A stretch of 5,531 bases of DNA, from NCBI GenBank assembly GCA_903831925.1, contig CAIKZV010000375.1, forward strand, positions 1 through 5,531, in the 5' to 3' direction. Below the pieces are notes generated by a model, which was not told the origin of the DNA, ran no database searches, and saw only the letters and a program-made list of their open reading frames with translations. The translations under genes and the position numbers were made by a program. Positions within the stretch are counted from its first letter, which is position 1; every line of letters begins with the position of its first letter. Below, piece by piece: positions 1 through 5,524 of the stretch. This DNA comes from an uncultured Burkholderiales bacterium (GTDB taxonomy: Bacteria > Pseudomonadota > Gammaproteobacteria > Burkholderiales > Burkholderiaceae_E).

Positions 1-417
1 AGGGATGCCGGTGCGCGTCAGCAGCTCGACCGCGCGCGCACGCGCCGCGTTAGGTCGAAGGCCTTCGTGCAGTGCCAGCACCTCGACGATCTGGTTGCCC
101 ACGGTGTAGAGCGGGTTCAACGCGGTCATCGGCTCCTGGAAGATCATGCCGATCTCACGGCCCCGAATCGCTCGCATCGCGTCGGTGTCGAGGCGATTGA
201 GGTCGCGTCCTTCGAACAGGATCTCGCCTGCGACCGTGGCGCTTCGGCGCGGCAGCAGTCCGAGAATCGACAGGCCGGTCACGGTTTTGCCGCAGCCACT
301 TTCGCCCACCACGCCCAGACGTTCTCCGGGAGCGATCGAAAAGCAGACATCGCGGGTCACCGCAAGCGGCCCCGATGCAGTCGCAAACGAGACCGACAGG
401 CCTCTGATCTGCAGCAC
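1..417 (-). CDS. Dipeptide/oligopeptide-type ABC transporter ATP-binding protein (N-terminal part, cut by window edge)
   Basis: This encodes the first 139 residues of a cytoplasmic ATPase that would power import by a Dpp/Opp/Ni-type ABC transporter; the gene runs off the left edge. It opens with the family-typical LQIRGLSVSF strand. Walker A is GESGCGKT (residues 38-45) and the Q-loop is MIFQEPMTALNPLYTVG around Gln94. The EPMTALNP stretch is diagnostic of the peptide-importer ATPase subfamily (OppD/DppD/GsiA-like). The signature motif, Walker B and H-loop lie outside the window. No ATG is suitable; I chose the GTG at 417-415, which has GGGAG five bases upstream and gives the usual N-terminus. 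The frame stays open upstream for about 30 codons without a better start. It lies 115 bp downstream of the oxidoreductase stop on the same strand with no convincing terminator between, so it may be read from the same transcript. A weak promoter-like pair (CTGAAA, 16 bp, TAAGAT on the minus strand, near 504-531) is also present. Family call is firm; single or fused double ATPase, and substrate, are unknown. Confidence 0.9.
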   Translation of the reverse strand, partial: MLQIRGLSVSFATASGPLAVTRDVCFSIAPGERLGVVGESGCGKTVTGLSILGLLPRRSATVAGEILFEGRDLNRLDTDAMRAIRGREIGMIFQEPMTALNPLYTVGNQIVEVLALHEGLRPNAARARAVELLTRTGIP

Positions 418-532
418 GATGTCTCCCTGTCTTTTGCCCGGCTCGACTGTCAGGCACGCGATAAGGCATCGGCGCTGATGACTAGCTCGGGGATGTTTGC
501 GCCATCTTAACGGTTATCCGCGAGGTTTCAGA

Positions 533-1513
533 TCAGACGCTCAGCACCACCTTGCCGAAATGCTTGTTTTCGTTCATGTGGGCGAGGGCGGCGGGCGCCT
601 CATCGAGCGTGAAGGTCCGGTCGATCGGCAGCGCGAGCTGGCCTGCAGCAACCGCCGGCCCGAGATCGGCCATCATGCGTCGGCCGATTTCGCGGACTTC
701 GTCGAGCGAACGGGTCCGGAAGGTGACACCGATATAGGTGATCCGACGCATCGCATGCAGGTCGAAATTGAATTCGTCGCGCGTGCCGCCCAATCGGCCG
801 ACATTGACGATGCGCCCGAGGATTCGCGTGGCGGCGAGATTCTGGTTGGCGACACCGCCCGAGACCTGATCGACAATCAGGTCGACACCCTTGCCGTCAG
901 TGGCGGCGAGCACCTGATCGACCCACTCAGGGTTGCGTGAGTCGACCGCAAGATGCGCGCCGAACTGCGCCAGGCGCGCTCGGCGCCCCGGATCGGTTGA
1001 TGAGCCGACGATCATTGATGCGCCACGCCACTTCGCGATCTGCATCGCCATCAGACCCACACCGGAACTGGCGCCCTGGATCATCACCGTGCCGCCCGGC
1101 GCGAGCTGGCCATGCGTGATCAGGGCATCGTGCATGGTCTGCAGGGCGATCGGCAGCGTGGCCGCCTGCTCGAAGCTCATCTGCGCTGACGGAATCGGAA
1201 GAACACGGCCGTAATCGGCCACCGCATATTCCGCGAATCCGCCTGCTCCCGAGCACATCACCCGATCGCCCTTTTTCAGGCCTGCAACGCCTGGCACCTG
1301 GTCGCCGATCTCGATCACCTCGCCAGCCCACTCCATGCCGAGGACCGTGCCCTGTCCGCCATGCGCGCCATGCCGATGACCGGCCGCCATGCCGAGGTCG
1401 GCTCGATTCAGGCCGCAGGCCCGGACTCGTATCAGAACTTCATTGGGCTTGGGCACCGGTGTCGATGCCTGGCCAAGCACTGCACCGCCTTGTCCGGCGA
1501 GGATTGCCTTCAT
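533..1513 (-). CDS. MDR-superfamily zinc-independent oxidoreductase (NADPH:quinone reductase-like)
   Basis: A 326-residue cytosolic enzyme of the medium-chain dehydrogenase/reductase superfamily, quinone-oxidoreductase branch, which typically reduces quinones, enones or enoyl substrates with NAD(P)H. Full length for the family. The N-terminal GroES-like substrate domain spans about residues 1-125, with PNEVLIRVRACGLNRADL (23-40) and the GMEWAGEV turn (59-66). The Rossmann domain follows, with the nucleotide-binding loop GASSGVG (147-153), a variant of the usual AAAGGVG, and VDLIVDQVSGG near 206-216. The cysteine-rich structural-zinc lobe of alcohol dehydrogenases is absent. A His/Gly-rich loop, GHRHGAHGGQG (45-55), sits where the GroES domain approaches the active site. 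The ATG at 1513 is preceded by AGGAG with a seven-base spacer. The gene begins 27 bp after the stop of the GST-like gene, indicating one transcript. The exact substrate (quinone, enone or acryloyl-CoA type) cannot be assigned. Confidence 0.93.
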   Translation of the reverse strand: MKAILAGQGGAVLGQASTPVPKPNEVLIRVRACGLNRADLGMAAGHRHGAHGGQGTVLGMEWAGEVIEIGDQVPGVAGLKKGDRVMCSGAGGFAEYAVADYGRVLPIPSAQMSFEQAATLPIALQTMHDALITHGQLAPGGTVMIQGASSGVGLMAMQIAKWRGASMIVGSSTDPGRRARLAQFGAHLAVDSRNPEWVDQVLAATDGKGVDLIVDQVSGGVANQNLAATRILGRIVNVGRLGGTRDEFNFDLHAMRRITYIGVTFRTRSLDEVREIGRRMMADLGPAVAAGQLALPIDRTFTLDEAPAALAHMNENKHFGKVVLSV

Positions 1514-1540
1514 GGTCTGTCTCCTGATGATTGTGGGTTG

Positions 1541-2461
1541 TCAGGCTGCGCGAAGATCGTAGCCAAGCCGCGGGAAGTGTACGACGACCGTTCCCACGAT
1601 CGGATCATCGCGGCGCACGGCGATTTCGTCGATGCCGGCATGGATCAGTTCACCGCTCACCACATCGCGACCGTAGTCGTCGGCGCGAATTCGAACTTCC
1701 GCGCCCAGCGGCGGATCCTCCGGCCAGGGCGTCGAGGGCTCGGGCGCCAGCGGCTGGGCGTTGCGGGCGATCTCGAGCGCGCGCTCGGGTGCCATCGGCG
1801 TGGGCGCACCGTGACCGAAGGCACGAACGCGCCCCATCCAGGCCGCGATGGCGGGATAGGGCGCCAACTCGTGCGCCAGCCGCTCGGTGCGGGCGTTGAA
1901 GAACCAGAGAGGGTGATAGACCGCCAGATCGGCGACGCAGGGCGCAGGGCCCGCGATCCACTCGCGGCCATCTGACAATAGCGATTCGATGGCAGGCAAC
2001 TGCGCTCGCACCAGAGGCGCATTTCGACGTGCCGCCCGGCGCATGGTGGCCTCATCGGGTGGCGGCAGGCCACGCATCACCGAACGGTCAGCTTGCAGAC
2101 CGGCGGGCAGGTGATCGAGGTTCATCCCCGAGACGTAAAGCGTGATCGGTCGCATCAGGCGATTTTCGGCCCAGTAGGCGATCGCATCGGCTATCACGGA
2201 TTGCGCAGGCGGAAAGAGAGTCGGCGCGGGGGCGCGCCGTTCGAGTTCACGAACGATCAGACGGGTATCGCAATAAAGATCGGCGCCTGCCTGAAGCACC
2301 GGCGTGCGACGGTAGCCTCCGGTGAGCGGTACAAGATCAGGCTTGGGTGCAATCGGCGGAATAATGACCGACTGCCAGGCAAGGCCTTTGAAGCCGAGCG
2401 CAAGGCGCACCTTCTCGGCAAAATTCGAAAAATCATAGTGATGCAGGATGAGATCGGTCAT
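1541..2461 (-). CDS. Glutathione S-transferase family protein with extra C-terminal domain
   Basis: A 306-residue soluble protein of the GST fold, longer than typical bacterial GSTs (about 200-230). Residues 1-77 look like the thioredoxin-like domain: strand LILHHYD, then SNFAEKVRLAL with Ser12 at the usual Ser/Cys active-site position, the cis-proline motif RRTPVL (Pro54), and DT (65-66) replacing the common glutathione-contact ES pair. An all-helical domain follows (about 87-215), with the conserved N-cap Asp178 in CVADLAVYH. After a Pro-rich linker (about 236-251) comes a 55-residue tail from LGAEVRIRADDYG to VVVHFPRLGY that looks beta-rich and is not part of a canonical GST. I chose the ATG at 2461 because AAGGGG lies nine bases upstream and MTDLILHHYDF fits the fold's first strand; the alternative GTG at 2509 adds 16 residues and lacks a ribosome-binding site. 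First gene of the leftward operon. Glutathione conjugation is plausible but unproven. Confidence 0.88.
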   Translation of the reverse strand: MTDLILHHYDFSNFAEKVRLALGFKGLAWQSVIIPPIAPKPDLVPLTGGYRRTPVLQAGADLYCDTRLIVRELERRAPAPTLFPPAQSVIADAIAYWAENRLMRPITLYVSGMNLDHLPAGLQADRSVMRGLPPPDEATMRRAARRNAPLVRAQLPAIESLLSDGREWIAGPAPCVADLAVYHPLWFFNARTERLAHELAPYPAIAAWMGRVRAFGHGAPTPMAPERALEIARNAQPLAPEPSTPWPEDPPLGAEVRIRADDYGRDVVSGELIHAGIDEIAVRRDDPIVGTVVVHFPRLGYDLRAA

Positions 2462-2480
2462 CGCGGCAGACCCCTTTGAG

Positions 2481-2528
2481 CAGACATCGGGACAGACATG
2501 GGCTCCCACATCGGAGCAGTCATGGCGA
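2481..2528. repeat. Four degenerate 12-nt tandem units in the divergent intergenic region
   Basis: Units starting at 2481, 2493, 2505 and 2517 read CAGACATCGGGA, CAGACATGGGCT, CCCACATCGGAG and CAGTCATGGCGA. Positions 1, 5, 6, 7 and 9 are invariant (C, C, A, T, G), and most others agree in three of four copies or alternate C/G. Flanking 12-mers do not match. The array lies between the candidate leftward -10 and the GST start codon, so it would be in that gene's 5' leader. If the upstream GTG start at 2509 were used, part of it would be coding. Confidence 0.55.
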
Positions 2529-2529
2529 A

Positions 2530-2552
2530 CCGATTGTAGGCGTCCCGATTGT
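2530..2552. repeat. Direct repeat CCGATTGT x2 overlapping both candidate promoters
   Basis: Perfect 8-bp copies occur at 2530-2537 and 2545-2552, 15 bp apart start to start. The first overlaps the candidate leftward -10 and the second the candidate rightward -35. This arrangement would suit a shared operator, but 8-bp repeats can arise by chance and no cognate regulator gene is in the window. Confidence 0.4.
2533..2538 (-). promoter_or_regulatory. Candidate -10 element for the leftward GST/oxidoreductase operon
   Basis: Read on the minus strand this is TACAAT, matching five of six bases of the sigma-70 -10 consensus. It would start transcription near 2526 and give a leader of about 65 nt. 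No good -35 hexamer sits 16-18 bp upstream (the best, CTGACG, is only 14 bp away), so activator dependence or a chance match are both possible. Confidence 0.3.
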
Positions 2553-2579
2553 CGTCAGGCCCCCGAGCCGGTCTATGCT
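2549..2579 (+). promoter_or_regulatory. Candidate promoter for the rightward hydrolase/permease/epoxide hydrolase operon
   Basis: A TTGTCG -35-like hexamer (2549-2554) and a TATGCT -10-like hexamer (2574-2579), each matching four of six consensus bases, are separated by 19 bp, longer than the ideal 17. Start would fall near 2586, so the hairpin at 2613-2629 would lie in the leader. The two divergent candidate promoters nearly abut, so a shared regulator is plausible. Prediction by eye only. Confidence 0.22.
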
Positions 2580-2612
2580 GCGGGTCTGACGCTGGCGCTG
2601 CCGGCGCGATCC

Positions 2613-2629
2613 GCGGGGTTTTACCCCGC
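2613..2629 (+). promoter_or_regulatory. Stable hairpin/palindrome in the leader of the rightward operon
   Basis: GCGGGGT and ACCCCGC form a perfect seven-base-pair stem, five of them G-C or better at the base, closing a TTT loop. It ends 24 bases before the ATG at 2654, just ahead of the GAGG ribosome-binding site. No U-run follows, so it is not a standard intrinsic terminator. It could be a protein operator, an mRNA-stabilising 5' structure or a translation-tuning element. Confidence 0.55.
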
Positions 2630-2653
2630 ATCGATCACCTCGAGGCCAACAAC

Positions 2654-3517
2654 ATGAAGAACCTGATCCGCCAGACCGCGGGCTTGCCGGTTAATCTCGC
2701 CTACATCGATGCGGGTGAAGGCATCCCGGTGATCTTCGTTCACGAATTCGCGGGCGACATGATGAGCTGGCTGCCGCAGATCAATGCGCTGTCGCGCCGC
2801 TATCGCTGTATCGCCTACAACGCTCGCGGCTATTCGCCATCGGACGTGCCGGGCGACGCAGGCGCCTACAGCTGGCAGGCAGCCGTGACCGATCTGATCG
2901 CACTGATGGATTTTCTTGGTCTGCGTCGTGCGCATGTCGTCGGCCTGTCGATGGGCGGCTATACCGTCGTGTCTGCCGGCTATCTGCATCCTGATCGCAT
3001 CCTGTCGATCGGCGTGTGCAGTGCCGGTTCGGGATCGGTCTCAAGTGGGCGCGAGGCCATGATTGCCTCAAGTCTGGCGCTGGCCGATCAGATCGAACGT
3101 GATGGCATTCGCAGCGGCATTGCCGACTACGCCAAGGCGGCAGCGCGGCTGCCCTTCCTTGAGAAAGATCCGGTTGGCTTCGAGGCTTTTTTCGAGCAGT
3201 TTGCAAGTCACGATTCGATCGGCTCGGCCCTGACCTTGCGCGGCGTACAAGCCGCCCGCCCGTCGCTGCTCGATAAAGGCCCTCAGCTCGCGGCCATCAG
3301 GGCGCCGGTGATGATGATGCTGGGCGATCGCGACAGCGGCTGCGTCGAGCCCACCCTCTTCATGTGGCGAACCATCCCAGGGGCAACGCTGGCGGTGCTG
3401 CCCAACTCGGGGCATTGCATCAATCTGGAGGAGCCGGAAGTCTTCAATCGGCTGCTGCTCGATTTTCTCGATCGCGTCGGTCATGCTGCTCAGGCTGACC
3501 AGAGTGCCGCGCAATGA
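2654..3517 (+). CDS. Alpha/beta-fold hydrolase, serine nucleophile type
   Basis: A 287-residue, probably cytosolic alpha/beta hydrolase acting on an ester, lactone, thioester or C-C bond. Visible catalytic elements are the nucleophile elbow GLSMGG (Ser99), the acid in LGDRDSG (Asp227 likely) and the base in NSGHCINLEEPE (His254). The oxyanion-hole stretch is VHEFAGD (29-35), with Glu after the His where most relatives have HG. YNARGYSPSD (55-64) is the usual strand-4 loop. The cap region is about residues 125-200. No signal peptide is evident. The ATG at 2654 was chosen because MKNLIRQTAGLPVNLAYIDAG matches the family's first strands and GAGG lies eight bases upstream; an upstream start at 2549 would add 35 residues that read like noncoding leader. 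Its TGA overlaps the next gene's ATG (3514-3517), so the permease is probably translationally coupled. Related families include carboxylesterases, 3-oxoadipate enol-lactonases and meta-cleavage hydrolases; the substrate is unresolved. Confidence 0.9.
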   Translation: MKNLIRQTAGLPVNLAYIDAGEGIPVIFVHEFAGDMMSWLPQINALSRRYRCIAYNARGYSPSDVPGDAGAYSWQAAVTDLIALMDFLGLRRAHVVGLSMGGYTVVSAGYLHPDRILSIGVCSAGSGSVSSGREAMIASSLALADQIERDGIRSGIADYAKAAARLPFLEKDPVGFEAFFEQFASHDSIGSALTLRGVQAARPSLLDKGPQLAAIRAPVMMMLGDRDSGCVEPTLFMWRTIPGATLAVLPNSGHCINLEEPEVFNRLLLDFLDRVGHAAQADQSAAQ

Positions 3518-4458
3518 CGGGTGCGGTGGCAAGCGGGCGGACCTCATCGGCTGCGGTGGTGGGCGGCCTGTATTTCGTGCTGGCCTGCGTTTTCTGGGGC
3601 ATGAACATCCCGCTGACGGCTGCGCTCTTCGAGACCTTCGATCCGTTCTGGCTGGGTTTCATTCGGGTCAGCCTGGCTGCGCTCATCCTGGCCGGCATGC
3701 TGATGCTCTCCAAGGGCAAGGGAAACCTTCGCTCGCCGATTCCGCTATGGCGGATCATGATCCTGGGGGGGTTGGCCAGCTGCTTTTTTACCCTCTACAA
3801 CCTCGGGCTTCGTTACACCAACACCATCACTGCGGCGGCGATTCTGGCCGGCTCGCCGGTTTATGGCGCGGTGGTGTCGCGCTTCATGACCGGCGTCAGA
3901 CTCCAGAAGGGATTCTGGGGAGCGGCCTTGCTGACGCTCATCGGTGCCGGTATCGCCATCTATGGACGCGCACGTGCCAGCGGCCAGTCGTTTCATCTGC
4001 AGGGCGGCGAAATATTGATCGTGCTTGGCATCTCGGCCTGGGCCGCCTATTCGATTCTGTCGGTGCGATGGTTCAAGGCCGAGACACCGCAGTTGCGTCG
4101 CACCTTCCTGTCGCTCGGCGCGGCGTCGGTCTGGTTGCTGCTGTGGTGGGCACTGGCCTATGCCAGCGGTATTGCCGGCCCCGGCAATTTTCATCCCGAT
4201 GGCACGGCGCTGGCCTATCTGCTGCTGACTGCATTTTTTGCCACCGTGATGGGTATCGTGGCCTGGGGGCATGGCGTGGCCCGTCTTGGCGTGAGCACCG
4301 GCATGATGTGGCAGAACACCGTGCCGGTGTTCGCGGTGCTGATTTCCCTGGTGTTCTTCTCGGTCATCCCTTTGCCGGAGCAGGTGCTGGGCGGCGCGAT
4401 CGTACTGGCGGGAGTGGTCTATATGCAGTGGCAGCAATTGCGCGAACAAGCGACTTAG
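3514..4458 (+). CDS. EamA/DMT-family permease (probable small-molecule exporter)
   Basis: A 314-residue inner-membrane protein of the drug/metabolite transporter superfamily, with two EamA repeats (about residues 17-149 and 163-308) and some ten hydrophobic segments. Family marks include the first-helix WGMN (28-31), the end of helix 3 to helix 4 with ILAGSPVYGAVVS, the second-repeat start GISAWAAYSIL, and the last-helix pattern QVLGGAIVLAGVVYMQW. The Glu usually found at the cytoplasmic end of helix 4 (GERL-type) is replaced by TGVRL, and the equivalent spot in the second half reads FFSVIPLPEQ. Members export amino acids, metabolites or drugs, though some import. The ATG sits inside the preceding stop overlap with no clear ribosome-binding site of its own, implying translational coupling to the hydrolase. 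It is sandwiched between two hydrolases, so transport of their substrate or product is a reasonable inference. A 328-codon open frame on the same strand (3483-4469) is a GC-driven shadow of this gene. Confidence 0.93.
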   Translation: MTGAVASGRTSSAAVVGGLYFVLACVFWGMNIPLTAALFETFDPFWLGFIRVSLAALILAGMLMLSKGKGNLRSPIPLWRIMILGGLASCFFTLYNLGLRYTNTITAAAILAGSPVYGAVVSRFMTGVRLQKGFWGAALLTLIGAGIAIYGRARASGQSFHLQGGEILIVLGISAWAAYSILSVRWFKAETPQLRRTFLSLGAASVWLLLWWALAYASGIAGPGNFHPDGTALAYLLLTAFFATVMGIVAWGHGVARLGVSTGMMWQNTVPVFAVLISLVFFSVIPLPEQVLGGAIVLAGVVYMQWQQLREQAT

Positions 4459-4465
4459 GACAACC

Positions 4466-5494
4466 ATGACGATGCGATTCCCGGTCACCGAGCATGTTGT
4501 CAGGACCCAGCGGCACACCAGTTTCTATCTGTCCTGCGGTGCAGTTGATGCGCCCTTGATCATTTTCCTGCACGGATGGCCTGAGCTGTCGATCAGCTGG
4601 CGTCACCAGCTCGCCTGCTTTGGTGCGCTCGGCTTTCGTGCCATCGCCCCCGACATGCGCGGCTACGGCCGATCGACGGTTCACCCGAATCTGAGCGACT
4701 ACGCGATGGCGCAGGCGGTCGCCGATATGCTCGAGCTGCTCGACGGGCTCGGCGGGTCCTCAGCCGTCTGGGTCGGGCACGATCTGGGTTCACCGGTGGT
4801 GTGGAGCCTGGCGCAGCATCATCCCGATCGGGTCGCGGGTGTGGCCAGCCTTTGCGTGCCCTATCTGCCCGATGGCTTCAGCCCGCTGAATCTGATTGCG
4901 CTGGTCGATCGCGCGCTTTATCCGATCGATGAGTTTCCTGCCGGCCAATGGGATTACCAGCTTTTTTATCAGGAAAATTTCGACCAGGCCCGGGCCACCT
5001 TCGACGCCAATCCGCTCAACACGGTCAAGGCTCTGTTTCGCAAGGGCGATCCTCGCGGTCGCGGCAAGCCTGCGGCACTCTCGATGGTCCGACGCGCGGG
5101 CGGATGGTTTGGCGGCGCGGCCAGCGCGCCTGAATTGCCGGTTGACCGCGACCTGCTGACCGATGAGGACCTGCATCGCTATGTCAGCGCGCTGTCGGCC
5201 AATGGTTTTTTCGGGCCAGACGCCTGGTACATGAACGGCCCGGCCAATATCGAGTATGCGTCGCAGGCACCCGCCGGCAAGCGGCTGTCGATGCCGGTGC
5301 TCTTCTTTCACGCGGCGCACGACTATGTGTGCGACACCATCGCCACTCGCCTGCCCGAGCCGATGCGCGAGCATTGCGACAAGCTGTCCGAACTGAGCTT
5401 GCCCACCGGGCACTGGATGGCTCAGGAGCGCCCCGAGCTGGTCAACGGGGGGCTCGCGCGCTGGCTGGCGCTCAATTTCGGGGCGAGGGCCTGA
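4466..5494 (+). CDS. Epoxide hydrolase-like alpha/beta hydrolase
   Basis: A 342-residue cytosolic alpha/beta hydrolase predicted to open epoxides to vicinal diols through an alkyl-enzyme intermediate. The oxyanion motif is HGWPE (36-40) and the loop PDMRGYGRS (62-70) is typical. The nucleophile elbow VGHDLGSPV carries Asp106, not Ser, as in epoxide hydrolases and haloalkane dehalogenases. The acid is probably Asp286 (HAAHDYV) and the base His316 (PTGHWMAQERPE). Two lid tyrosines favour epoxide hydrolase over dehalogenase: Tyr164 in WDYQLFYQENF and Tyr255 in GFFGPDAWYMNG, matching the sEH-type YQLYFQ and GPLNWYRN motifs. The lid (about 133-275) is long. The ATG at 4466 has AGGA five bases upstream, overlapping the permease stop TAG; a second ATG at 4472 is less well spaced. 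It is the last visible gene of the rightward operon, separated from the permease by 7 bp. Family call is strong; the substrate is unknown. Confidence 0.92.
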   Translation: MTMRFPVTEHVVRTQRHTSFYLSCGAVDAPLIIFLHGWPELSISWRHQLACFGALGFRAIAPDMRGYGRSTVHPNLSDYAMAQAVADMLELLDGLGGSSAVWVGHDLGSPVVWSLAQHHPDRVAGVASLCVPYLPDGFSPLNLIALVDRALYPIDEFPAGQWDYQLFYQENFDQARATFDANPLNTVKALFRKGDPRGRGKPAALSMVRRAGGWFGGAASAPELPVDRDLLTDEDLHRYVSALSANGFFGPDAWYMNGPANIEYASQAPAGKRLSMPVLFFHAAHDYVCDTIATRLPEPMREHCDKLSELSLPTGHWMAQERPELVNGGLARWLALNFGARA

Positions 5495-5499
5495 GCGTC

Positions 5500-5524
5500 G
5501 CCTGAAGCGTCGAATCAGGCTTCA
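5500..5524 (+). terminator. Weak inverted repeat after the epoxide hydrolase gene
   Basis: GCCTGA (5500-5505) can pair with TCAGGC (5515-5520) around a nine-base loop. Alternatively TGAAGC (5503-5508) can pair with GCTTCA (5519-5524), so two exclusive stems are possible. No U-run follows before the window ends, so this is at best a Rho-dependent or mRNA-end structure. Confidence 0.25.

Noticed and set aside
467..480. Near-palindrome CATCGGCGCTGATG between the oxidoreductase and the ABC gene
   Set aside because: One mismatched pair and only 14 bp; GC-rich short palindromes are expected by chance, and it has no promoter-linked position. No U-run, so not a terminator.
67..510. Plus-strand open frame opposite the ABC ATPase
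   Set aside because: The minus strand here carries Walker A and Q-loop motifs of a Dpp/Opp ATPase in a frame that starts with GTG and continues off the window; the plus-strand frame is its shadow.
1514..1540. Possible regulatory element in the 27-bp gap between the GST and oxidoreductase genes
   Set aside because: Only the AGGAG ribosome-binding site is visible; no hairpin or promoter-like pair.
1361..1975. 204-codon plus-strand frame spanning the oxidoreductase/GST junction
   Set aside because: Crosses two well-supported opposite-strand genes and contains no family motif.
2462..2509. 16-residue N-terminal extension of the GST protein from GTG at 2509
   Set aside because: No Shine-Dalgarno before the GTG, the extra residues do not fit the GST fold, and the ATG at 2461 has AAGGGG nearby. 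The added stretch overlaps the tandem 12-mers.
2549..2653. 35-residue N-terminal extension of the Ser hydrolase
   Set aside because: Gly/Ala/Cys-rich translation unlike a signal peptide, crosses the candidate -10 and hairpin, and the downstream ATG has a GAGG site and the family-typical N-terminus.
3483..4469. 328-codon open frame on the plus strand overlapping the permease
   Set aside because: It lies almost wholly within the permease in another frame, its translation is rich in Arg/Gly/His/Cys without family motifs, and the permease frame shows clear EamA features. Typical high-GC shadow.
3745..4518. 257-codon open frame antisense to the permease
   Set aside because: Low-complexity His/Arg/Gln-rich translation, no recognisable domain, opposite a confident gene; explained by GC-skewed third positions.
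4790..5413. 207-codon open frame antisense to the epoxide hydrolase
   Set aside because: Antisense shadow of a gene with a full catalytic set; no domain signal or ribosome-binding site seen.
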